This document shows positions 44,761 to 56,400 of a stretch of DNA of 64,000 bases, one piece after another. The notes under the pieces were generated by a model. That model had not been told where the DNA came from. It saw nothing but the letters and a program-made list of their open reading frames with translations, and searched no databases. Numbering within the stretch: the first letter of the stretch is position 1; every line of letters begins with the position of its first letter. Origin of the DNA: Edaphochlamys debaryana (lineage: Eukaryota; Chlorophyta; Chlorophyceae; Chlamydomonadales); NCBI GenBank assembly GCA_016858145.1, contig JAEHOE010000009.1:1550001-1614000 (forward strand), given 5' to 3'. The position numbers and the translations under genes were made by a program.

Positions 44761-47045
44761 TCACGCGCTGCCCCCGTTCTCGGCCTGGTCCCGGATCGTC
44801 TGCTTCTGCTCTGCGAGGCCGCTCGCCGCCTGCGGCCCCAAGGGAAGGGAGGGCGAACGCAGGGATTGCAGGTGGCTTAGCACCTAGGCAGCAGCAGGAA
44901 AGAGCAGACCCAGGCTCAATCCGCCCTGGACAACTCCCACACCGCCGGGGCCCCACAACCCACAACAGCACAGAGCCCACCGCACTGCAGGCTGCACCAA
45001 GGGCATCGGGACTCCCCACACATTCCCTCCTTTGGCATCACGCGAGCGGCCCTTCTGCAACCCCCGCGGCGCCGCACCTGCTCCTCCTTGCGCGCGATCT
45101 TGGGCGGCACCCAGGACGTGCGGTGCTCGTCCGGCCGGCGCACGTCCACGAAGGGGGGCGGGGGGTCGTCCACACGCGCCAGGAACTCGGCCCTCTGCGC
45201 GTCGGTGCGGGCCAGGCGCCCGTACCTGGGGCACGAGAGCGACGGGAGGAGAGGGCTCGCCTCCGACTGCTGTCACCGCAAGCAAGCGAGAGCCCGCTGC
45301 CACCGCACGCGCTGACCCGCTCTGCACCGCTCACGTCTGCCCCTGGCCGCCCCACCGTGCGCCCCTACCCGGCATGCACCTCTCGCCCGCCCCGCCCCGC
45401 CCCGCCCCGTCCCCTGCGCTGCTCCCATGCCCTCCTCGACCAGGCTACTATCTGCGGTAAGCCGATACGCTCCAAAACCCGCCGCGCTGCACCCGCGTCC
45501 CCCGCCCCCTTCCCTGGGCGCACCAGTCGAGCCGCAGCGAGCGCAGGCGTTCGGCCGTGAGGTCCCCCCGCGCCTCCGGGCAGCAGACGAAGAGGTGGTG
45601 CAGGACCATGGCGGTGGCCACCGAAAGGTTGAATGAGTCATTGTAGCCGTACATGGGCAGGCACACGCGCCTGCGGGGCGGGGGCCGGGGCCGGAGCGGG
45701 TCCGGGGTTATGGCACAGGTGACACGAAGGAGGCCGAAGCCATACGTGTTGTGACCACCGTCCCACATGCGCATTTGGCCTTCTGCGTCCATGTTGACGA
45801 GCGGGCCATCTAGGATCTGCTTCTCAAAGCAGCGTCGCCGCGCCCTGATCACTCACCTGTGTGCCGCCTGCAGCATCTCCTGCGACACCCCGTCCGCCTC
45901 CCGCCCCATGACGATGGCCAGGCGGGGCGGCAGCGGGATGTTGGTGCCCTCCAGCAGGATGGCCGACTGAAAGGCGGAACAGGAGGGCGGAAGGGTGGGC
46001 GTTTAGAAGCTTGAGCGTGGAAGGGTGGGACCTGCTGAGTCACGGTCCCGGCCACGCCTTGCTGGCTCGGCTGCCAAGCCCGGCACACACGCAAACCCGC
46101 TGGGACCAGCCCCGGCCCCTTCTGTGGCCCTGCGACCGAGCACCTGGCCGCTCGCATCCCATCCCGTCCCAGTGCGCCTAGTGCGCCGCCCAGGGCTGCT
46201 CGCCTGCGCCAGGTCCGTGGCCCATATCTCCCTGCTGTCCGCGTGTAGCGCTGCCACGCACTCGGCGGTGGTGGCGAAGGTGCGGATGTCGAGCCACTGG
46301 GAGGAGCAGCGGGCGATGCGACTGGGGGGGCGGAGCGCGGAGGGGAGAGACACAGGTAAGGTCGGGGCATGGGGCACGGGGCACATTGGGGCGGTCGGGG
46401 TGATGGTCTTGTGGGAGGGGAGGGAAGGGGCTCAAGGCGGGCAGCCACGGCTCCCATAGCATAGGACAGACACCGTGCTCCCAGAGTCAACTTGGTATGC
46501 CGTTACCGGTACCTGAGCCCGCCGGGACTCCTACCCGCGCTTCTTGGAGAGCTCGGGCCGGTCGTGGTGGTGCCCGCTGGGGCCGGGCTCCTCGTCCCCG
46601 TCTCCCCCCACCAGCGCCTCGTTCTTCATGCCCCGTGGGGACAACACAATCCAGACGTTCTGCACGCCTGTGTTAAGGGTTGTACGGGGGAACGGGTTGG
46701 TGGCCAGGGGCGTGTCGCCAAACGACAAAGCCTCAGGACGAGCCTTGCCCTTGGCGCCCACCGCCCAGCACCCCCCCCTTCCCGCCCTCGTTGCCCCGTC
46801 CATCCCCTACCCAGAAACCACCCCGCAGCCGACCCACCCAGAATCTCGGCGGTCCGCAAGCACGCCAAGTAGTTCTGGTTGTCCGTGCACCGCTCAAGCA
46901 CCAAGAGGATGCGGTCTGTTCGCTTTGCGAGGACGGCCTCTGCCTTGCGCAGGAGCCGGTCCTTTGCGCCGTGAGAGTCGAAATCAGCGGCGCCGCTCGT
47001 GCTGGGCTGCTCCTCGCCCCGAGCCGCCTCCATCACTGCCTCCAT
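44761..47045 (-). CDS. SpoU/TrmH-family RNA 2'-O-ribose methyltransferase
   Basis: Exons on the minus strand: 46838-47045, 46535-46667, 46204-46321, 45857-45966, 45524-45670, 45078-45225, 44761-44829; 310 aa. The family transfers a methyl group from S-adenosylmethionine to a ribose 2'-OH of tRNA or rRNA using a knotted alpha/beta fold. The three conserved motifs are present: motif 1 in NQNYLACLRTAEILGVQN (catalytic-type Arg), motif 2 in LAIVMGREADGVS (normally ...GNE-x-G), and motif 3 in LPMYGYNDSFNLSVATA (normally SLNVSVA). ATG at 47045 begins MEAVMEAARG. No transit peptide is obvious. Exon 3 ends either at a GC donor (46204, used here) or at a GT donor 60 bases later (46144) that adds 20 residues in frame. 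The C-terminal tail (EQKQTIRDQAE) is acidic and helical. Confidence 0.88.
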
Positions 47046-47476
47046 CCTATGCGGAGACGCCAAGCAAACACGTGTGTGTAGCGAGCAGGCTAAGGATGTC
47101 CCTGCTGCGTCGCCGATGGCGCAATTGGGCGCGGAGCGCAAGTTGGGCTCGCACGGTCGACTCAGCGTCGTGCCTTGGTCGTCTCTTTCCTGCGTTCTTA
47201 CTTCTTTAGTTTACTCTCTGTGTCTAACACCAGTATTTGACTCCCTTGTACCTTTCTTAGTCCAGCCCAAAAGCAACACCGGTCGCATTGACCGAAAGCT
47301 CGCAAACGCGTCTCACTCTCGCGTTCACACGCTCCTACCGCAACAGCGTTCAAACCTGCTCTCCTGCTGCTCGCGGGGTCCCGCGTGACAGCTGAGGCGC
47401 ACTAGGACCGCGCATCGACAGCTCGCCGCTTCAGCTTCGGCCCCGGTGACTACGATGCGTCTACGACGAAACGAGC
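47046..47476. promoter_or_regulatory. divergent promoter region
   Basis: The 431 bases between the start codons of the methyltransferase and the EF-hand gene are lower in GC and must contain both promoters and 5' UTRs. No TATA box or named element is convincing. Confidence 0.45.
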
Positions 47477-50400
47477 ATGTTTAAGCGCAACAGCCGGTCC
47501 TCAGGACCGGCCCCGGGGCAGGCGGACGCGGGTTGGACTCCCGGCCAGCTCGCAGCGCAGGCACAGGAGGTGGACCTGGGCGACGCCTTGCCGCCGGCGA
47601 ACCCCTTCCCGCCCCAGGCTGGCCCGTACGCACAGCAAGGTGCCTACCCTTCTAGCCCCGGTCAGGCGGGGCCCTATCAGGACCAGCAAGGGGCCTACCC
47701 CTCAAGCCCAGGACAGCAAGGGCCCTACCCTCCCAGCCCGGGTCAGTATCCCCAGCAGGGCTTCTACCCACCCGCGGACGGCCAGGGTCAATACTACGCC
47801 GCAGCAGGCCAGGGGCAGTACCCTCCGTCTGGTCAAGGGCAGTATGGCTCGCCTCAGGGTGGCTCCTACGGCTCGCCACCGGGGCCCGGCGGACCCTACG
47901 CATCGCCACCGGGTCAGGGCCAAGGCCCTTACGCGTCGCCACAGGGTCAGGGCTCTTATGCAGGCAGCCAGGCCGCCTACTCCCCCAACGCATCAGGCCA
48001 GTTCTCCTCTCCGCCCCCAGCCCCACCCGGAGCCAGCGCCGCTAGCGCCTATTCGGGCCTGCCGGCACACCTCACACCCACCTTCCAGTCGCCGCAACCG
48101 CTGCCACAGCAGGGCCCAGCCATACCCTCCTACTCACAGCTTCAGCCGGGGGTGCAGTACCGCTCATACTCTGCGGGCGTCATGGAGACGTCTTCTCCTC
48201 GGTCACCCGGCGGGCCACCTGGCATGAGCTATCAGACGTACCAGGCCGCGGGCTCGTACGGCAACCGGTCGCCAACCGCCAACCAACCGCAAGCGGGTGG
48301 CAACTACCCGAACCCGGACCCGTACGACGGCAGCTTCGAGACCCAGACGCTGCTGCCCGTGGAGGTCAGCCTGCCGTATGGCCCTCCCGTACAGATGAAC
48401 GTGATGCAGGCGATCTCGCCCGGCAGGCCTATGTACGGCACGCCGCCGCGCAGCGGCCCCGGCAGCGTGGCCGAGCAGCCCCTACAGCCCCTGCAACCGC
48501 TTCGCCCGCTCCAGCCCCTGCAGTCAAACACCATGCAAGTCCTCGCTCCCGACTCCCCAGCACCCGCGCCTCTCGACCCCCCGTCCCCTCTTATGATGGC
48601 GGACTGGGCGGCCGTCTCCGCCGCTGCCTCCGGCCCCGCTCCGCCCGGGTCACAGAGCGACGGCGCCCCCGTCGAGGCCGCGTCCCAGGCGGTGCTGGCA
48701 GCCGCCGCCCCGCCGCCGCTGCTGCCGCCCTCCGCGTCGGCCAAGCTGCGGGAGGTGGCGTCGGACGGGCGGCCGTTCGTGGTGGACACCTCCACGCAGC
48801 TGGTGTATCGGGACGCATCGCAGGCGGGCGTGCTGGAGCGAGTGGGCAAGTGGGTCAAGGTAAGATTGTAACCTGCAGACGAACTAGGCCATCGGGAGAC
48901 GTCTGAAGCCTGGAGCCGTCCTGCTCACCAGCGGCTCTTGCAGGGGCATACGGGCCGCGCCCCGCTCGCCGCGGGCAAGGGCCAAGCGCTCGACACGCCC
49001 CATCCTGCCACGCCCGCGCTCTGCCTCCACATCTCCCACCCTCAAGCCTCCCCTCCCTCTGCCCCCTCGCCCCCTTGCCCCTTCCCCCTCCTCTCTCCTC
49101 TGCTACCCCCAGGGCAAGATCGTGTTCATCCCGCAGATCTCCGAGGTGGACTTCTACTCCACCCTGCGCGCCTTCCTGGTGCGGCGCCAGCTGGGCCTGG
49201 CGGAGCTGTTTGCGGCCCTGGACGCCGACCTGGACGGCTGCCTCAGCACTGCGGAGCTGCGGGCGCTCATGGGCCACGTGGTGCCGGGGGCCACGCCCTC
49301 GGAGGTGGCATACCTGACGGTAGGGGCCATGGCGTGGAGGGAGGGAGGGAGGGAGGGATGGGGGGTGAGGGTACTTGTAGTAGGGCAGGGTAGGGGGCCG
49401 TGGCGGCCAGGGGTATGGGTGAGGAGCGCGTGGTGCCCGGGGCCACGCCGGCGGAGGTGGCATGCATGAGCGGGGCTTGGTGCAGGCGGGGGCAGGGGCA
49501 TGGCCAGGGGGTGTGGGTCGAAGGGAGCGAGGCGGCGGTGTTTTGGGGGGGGCGGTGTGTGGGGCTTGACGACCGCAACAGCGTATTGCTACCTGTGTTG
49601 CCTTCAGGCGCTGATCGACTGGGATGATGACGGTTTCGTGGGTGAGTCCTCAGGGGTGGAAAGGGTTGAGGGACACTGGCCTGACCCCACGTTCGCGTTT
49701 GCGTTCACACCCAGTTTCCTTGTCTGGGCTGCACCGTTACGCAGCTCCTGCCCCTCCTGTCTGGGCAACAACACCGCTACCGTCAAACACCGTTTCGCAG
49801 CTCTTGCCCGGCGCCCCGATGCCGTGTGGTTCTTACCGTTACACGCTCCGCCATCCCCTTTTGTTCTTACCGTTACACGCTCCGCCATCCCCTTTGCCCT
49901 CTGGCCCCAGGCCTGGCGGACCTCCTGGATGCGGACGAGCTGGCGGCAGAGGTGGCGGACGAGCGGGGCGATGGGGCGGCCAGCCCCTGGGCGCGGGCCC
50001 TGCAGGTGCGCTGCTACCGGTATTGCCCCGGGTCAAGAACAGCAGGCTCTTCGCAGCCTGGTAAACCTTCACCACTCACCACTGACAGCTGCAGCTCCGC
50101 AACCCACCGTGTTTTGCTGTTGCTACCCCTCTGGCGCTGCCCTGCAGGAGACGTCGTTCGTGCTTCACTCGCAGCGCAAGCACGCGGCCGTCGTGTTCCG
50201 CACTCTGGCCGCGGAGGCTGCTGTTGCGGCGGGCAAGTCCCCGCCAGAGCTCTACACGCCCCGCAACTCCAGCCCGCGGGGCAGCCCCCGCAGCGGGCCC
50301 AGCCGGGCCAGCCTCGCCCCCTCCAGCCCCCGCACCGGCACGGCCTCCGGCACGGGCACCGGCCCTTGGTCGCACCCCGGCCCCGGGCCCGACGGTGGCG

Positions 50401-53400
50401 GCCCCGTGATCCTGTTGGAGCCGGCCCAGCTGCTCCGCTTCCTCCGCATAATGCGACCCGAGCTGGGGGCGGGCGAGGTGCGGTACATCATGGACCACCT
50501 GCTCCAGGTGCGTGGCGGGGAATTCGTTAGGAGTTGGATTTAGAGTAGAGCTCTGTGCACAAGGCGGGCCTAATAGTGATAAAGAGCGGGGAGCGGCGAG
50601 AGACGGGGCGGCCTGGTGGGGGTGCAGGCGGGTGAAGCAGTGGGGCGCCGGGGGTGAGCGATGTGGGTCGGCGCGGTACATACGGTACACCACATGCAAA
50701 TCCCCGCGGGTGATATGGGTTGTGGGAATGAAATCTGAGTATCCTGATGCTGGTGCTGATGCGTGGCAGTGCGACTGCCTGCTTAAACCTCCCCCTACAG
50801 GGCCCCGGCGACAACCGGCGCTCCCTGGGCCAGGTGCTCCACATGCTGCACCTCATCGACGTGGCGTACAGCGCCGACCAGACCAACGGGGTGCAGCAGG
50901 TGCGAGCGACGGAATCACACAATGACTGGTCGGGGCCGACGGTCCGCTGGGTGGGACGACGGGGCATGACGGGGGCGGGATTGATGACTCACACCCGGGC
51001 CCGAGCGTGGGCGGGTGTGGGTGACAGAACACCATGGTTCATGGGAAGGGAGGGACAGCGCTGCTGCGAGGGGTTCGACCCAGCCTTGGGTTTTTCCCGT
51101 GCCGTAGAAGCGGCAGGCGGAGCGGCACCGGGCCGAGGCCGAGGCGGTGGAGGAAGCCATCGAGGAGTTGGAGGCGGCGGCCGAGGCCCATGCCGAGGCA
51201 CGCGCTGGGGCCGGGCCCGGCAGCAAGCTGGGCAGCCGCGCGGGCAGCAAGCGTGGAAGCCAGGGCGGCAGCAGAGAGGGCAGCAAGGCCGGCTCCCAGG
51301 CTGCCGTGGTGCCGGAGGGTGAGCAGCTCACGGAGGAGGAGCGGGCGGCGGCGGCGGTGGCGGCGCTGGAGCAGGACAAGGCCCAGCGGCGGCTGCGGGC
51401 GGCGCGGGGCATCAACACCATACGCCCGCCCCCGCTGGCGCCCAGCCGCCTGCGCCGCCGCTTCGGCAGCCCCCGGGAGAACGTGCCGCGGTTCTTTTAC
51501 CACCTGGGTGAGAGCAGCAGTAACTGATATCCTCGGCGGCATAGTTGCATTGTGACGCGTGCCGGGCGTGGTCACGTGGTAGCATTGTGGCATGGTAGCC
51601 TCTCTTTCTCGCGCTTGGACCAGCGCGCGGGCCTCGTGCTCGGGCCCTGTGCTGCTGTGGAGCGGCGCTCGGCGTCCCGTCCGAACGCCTAACAATCTAG
51701 CTTGCCCCTGCGCGAGCTCTTGGGCTCACGCCGCCCCATGCCCAACCAGCTCCCACATGGCCTGACATTGGCTGGTGTCAGGCTTGCTTGCATTTCTGCT
51801 TACAGCTTCCACCCGCCCATCCTCCACTCATGCAGGCTACTACATGCGCACCGCCCGCCTCACGCTTCGCGAGCTGATGCGGATCTTCGACTCCGACGGT
51901 GACGGCGGGCTGGATCCGCTCGATGTACGGCACCTGATCAACGAGGTGCTGCCGGGGACCACCACGGACCAGGTCATCTACATCCGAGTGAGCTGTCTGG
52001 GAGTGGAAGGACCTGGGGGGTTGTATGTTCAGAGAAATTCGTCACACAACCACCATCGCACGTTAGCGGGGAGGGGCAGGTGAGGGCTGCGCCTTTTGGC
52101 CTCTCTGGTCCCCCCCGCGCGCTCCTCAGCTGGTTCCTGCCTCGTACCCGCCCCACAGGCCGCCATTAGCTCCCCTACCGCCGCCATCGTCACAATGGAG
52201 GACCTCCACAGGTGCGGCCCTCCTTTCATGACTAAGTGTGCCTATCCTCTTGCCTGTCTGTTTGTTATTCGAGCTCATGGCCTGGTCTGCGGGTTTCAGG
52301 CTGCGCTGCCTTGCGCAAAGCGCTTTGCCCGGCATGTTCCCCTCTAAACGTTCTCCTTCCAAGTATCCCCTCCCTTTCCTTCCTTTTGTCCCAGGGGCAT
52401 CCGGGACTTTGGCGACGAGTTCAGCTGCGGCCGCCAGGATGCCGCGGCGGCCGCCAACGGAGAGCCGCCCTGCAGCCCCCTGGCTCCTCTCTACCTGCGC
52501 AAGTAGGGCCATCGTGACACGCACTGCGCAGGGGCCTCATCAACCCCCGGCTTCCGCTGTCGTCAAGCGAGCCACACCTTAAGACCCCACACGCCGCGAG
52601 CACCCCCTACCTCTGCCCTTCGAAACCCTCAACCCGCTTGACTCTCTCTACCCGCCCTGCCCCTACCGCTTTCTCCTCCACCCTGAGCCCTGCGCCCTGA
52701 CACCCCCCACGACCGCGCCGCAGGCACCCCCAGCTGGCGGGCGTGGGCCGTGCTGCGCGCGCTGAGGCGGAGGAGTACCGGCGGCGGCAGCGGGAGGCCG
52801 AGAAGGCCATGCTGCAGCCCCCGGACATTCTCAGGTGGATCACCGAGTACATGGCGCGGAGGAAGGTGCGTTGCGTGGTGCAGTCATGGAAGGGGGGAAG
52901 AGTGGGCGGTGCAGGGTGGGGTGTGTGGGGCGAGGTAGAGAGTAGAGAGCGTGGCGAGCTCTGGCCTTGTCGCGATGCGCTGCTGCCAGCCCAACCTTCC
53001 CGCTTCGCGCACTTGACCCTCAATGCAACTTTCCCCCTGCCCTACCTCGCGCTGCTGCACTCCACCCGACCCGCAGATCTCCCTGGCCCTCCTCCTGGCC
53101 CAGTTCGACCGGGACTGCGACGGCATGCTGAACGCAGCCGAGGCCGCGCGCCTGCTCCGCTTCGTGGCCGCGGGGCGGCTGGGCGGGCGGCAGCGCAGCC
53201 TGGACAAGTGCCTGGCCCGCTTCATGGCGGAGGCGGACGGCGACAGGGACGGAGCGCTCAGCTACAACGTGAGAGGGGCCTGCGGGGTTCGAGGGCGCAT
53301 GCACTTCAGGGGCATTGGAAACGCCGCCGGCTCAAGCGGCTGTGGAGAGCTTTTGCCGAATAGCCTCCTTGCGCGTAGAAACGACGCCCCGGCCCTCCCC

Positions 53401-56400
53401 GAACTTTGGTTGCGCTCTGCCTCGCAGGACCTACGCCGCGCCCTTCTGGCCAAGCAGGAGCTGATCGCGCGCGACCGAGCGCAGCTCTCGGCCGACGAAG
53501 CCGCGGAACGTGTGGCGGCCACCACCGCTGCCGTACTGCTCGGCCCCGCAGACCCCGCCATGCCGGCCACCCTGACTCATCCCAATCCGTACAGCCAGCC
53601 GTACAGCATGGATCTGTATGACGCGCCGTACGGTTTCGACCCGTACGACTACGACCCGGCGTACATGGACGAGAACGGGCCGTTTTGGGCGCCCGAGCCC
53701 GGCGGCGTCGGTTGGGGCCGGCACCATGAGCAGCGAGGGCACCGTACGGTGACGTACAGCGCCGCCTACCCGGCCGGAATCGAGCAGTACCCCGGCATGA
53801 TGCCGCCCGGTACGGCAGTCGAGGACTACGACACGACGCCGTACATGCCTGCGCGGCCAACCGACGCGCACGACCCGTTCACGCTCGCCTTTGCGGCTGA
53901 GAACCCGAGGGCCTCGCGGTTGCCGGAATCCATGGTGGATCTCTTCCCCGGCCCGGCACCCGTGGGCCCGGGGGGCGGCCCCGGAGGCGGCGGGGTTCTG
54001 TACCTCAGCCCTGCGGCCGCAGCGGCCGCCGAGGCGGCCGTGGATCTGCCGCTATGCGATGTGGAGGATCTGGATCCGGACGTCACCCTGTACGTGAGTC
54101 CCAGGGTTTGTTGGCACAGAGCTTTGCCGCTCCCCTTCGCCTAATCTCCTCCCCACTGTTTCACCCAAACCCTCGCAGCCCGTGGACTACATGGGTACGC
54201 GCATGCTGGTGGACCGCGTCTCCAACCTGGCCTTCCTGCCCCTGCCGCCCGACGCAGCGGGGCCGGGCCCGGGCGGCGTGGCGCGCCTGGGCCGGCAGCC
54301 CCGGCAGCCCGCGTCGCCCCACCTCATCCAGCAGCAGGCGCCGCAAGAGGAGCATTTGCACCTGTTCGGCAGGTGGGTCCGGGTTGGGATATGCGTGCTG
54401 AGGCATATGCCAGTGCCAGCGCCAGTGTTCTCATGCCAATGCCAGTGCCAGCGCCAGGGCCCAACGCTCGCGACATCTTACGCGTGCCGCGCCCATCGTG
54501 CGCTCTCAGCGCCCGTGTCTGTTGCGACGCCTCATCAACCATTTCCCGCCTCCCCGATCCGCTCTGATTAAGCCCTACTAGACCATCACCTAGATGCTCC
54601 CATTCCTCCAGGCCTGCTCTCTTGTCCTAACTACACCACCACTCCCCCCGCCCCCGCGGGACCGCTCCCCGCTCCCCAGGCTGCTCCCCAACGGCACGCT
54701 GGAGCGAGTGGAGACGCCCTTGGCCGCCGCCCTGTTCGCGGCGCTGGACAACCACCTGCGCGACACCAAGCGGCGCCTGGAGGACGTGTGGGCGGCCACC
54801 GTGGGAGCCGTGCGCCCGCCGCCCTACGTAAGGCCCTGCCGCCCCCTGCCCAGCCCCTGCACCCGCTGACCGCCAGCCGTCAGCCTTGCCCTCGGCCAAG
54901 AATCAGTCCCCCGTGCGAGTGCCGTAGCCATACGAATTGCCTCCTGGCAACCGTGCCTAGGTACTGTGTAGCGTACAAGTAGGGCAGCTGATGCCCCCAA
55001 TACTGCCATGTGTGCTGCCGATGCACCCGCAGGCCGGCCCCGGCAGCCTGCCGCCGCCGCCCCCGCCGGAGCCCGAGCTGGCGGACGCCAACGGGCTGGC
55101 CCGGTTCCTGCGTCCGCTGCTGCCCAACCTCACGCTGCCGCAGGTAAGGAGGCCCGGCGGTGGGCTTTGCAGGTCGAGGCAGGGCGGGATGGGGGCCGCT
55201 GCCTATGCACAGCAGTACGGCGGCCTTCGTTGTGTGCAATGCCTACGCTTGCGCCTGCAGTCTCTGTTCCATGTTCGACCTTACAGCTGGAAGCCACCCA
55301 GCCCATACACCCCCCCTTCCCACCCCCAAACTGTTGCCCCCACACACAGCTCCACTACCTGCTGGTGCTGTTCGATCTGGACGGGGACGGCCTGGTGGCC
55401 CCAGACGACCTGGTGCTGGCGTTCGAGGAGATCGGCACCACCATCGACACGCCCGCGAACAAGGTGGGGTGGGGGCCAGGCACAGAGGAGGAAGGGGCGC
55501 GATTAAGGTCGTCATGCGGGAAACTAGCAGTCGGGCATCCCCGCTTGGGGCCGTGGTGGCGTAGCTGCTGACACCCCCGTCTCCCCGCCCCTCCCGGCCC
55601 CTCCCCGCCTTTGTGTTTCCCTCCCCGTGTGTTTCCCGCCAGCTCCACGCCCAGGCGTACTTGGTGTCGTGTAGCTGCTGACATAGTACCCCCGTCTCCC
55701 CGACCCTCCCCGACCCTCACCTCCGTGCTCCTCACTCCTGTTTCCCCGCCCTCCCCACCCTGTCTTGCCCCCCCCCACCCTCAGCTCCACGCCCAGGCCT
55801 ACAAGGTGTTGGCCCGCATCGCGGGGGCGGTCATGGGGGACTACGCAGAAGCCTACCAGGTGCGAGGAAACCGTTTGGCGGTCCCGTAGGGCATGAGCTC
55901 CTCGAGAAAGGCCCAGGCACATCACCAGGCCGTCTGGCGCTGGCGCCACCCCCTTACCTTACCAACCTTTCTTTTGTATCACGACTTGTATGTCACCCCC
56001 TCGTGTCCTTGTGCAGGCCTTTGCGCGGTACTCCGAGCTGGGCCGCCTGCAGCGCCAGGCCCTGGCCGAGCCGCCCACGCCGCCCTCCGTGCCCGCCCTG
56101 CCCTCCACCTCCTCCTCTTCCACCTCCTTCTCCTCCTCGTCCTCCTCCTCGTCCTCATCCGTCTCCACCGCTTCCTCGCCCCGTTCCGGGCCCGTCACGC
56201 CTCGCTCCCCCAAAGAGCCCAAGGACAAGGGCAAAGACCACCACCACCCCCATCACCACAAGGGCCAGGGGCAGGAGGATGGCCAGAGCCGCCACAAGCA
56301 GCACAAGCAGCCGAAGAACCGGCCCTACTTCTCGCCGCCGCCCGCGCCCCCCACGCGCGCCAGCCCCGGCGCGGTTGCGTCCCTCAGCCGCAGCGACAAG

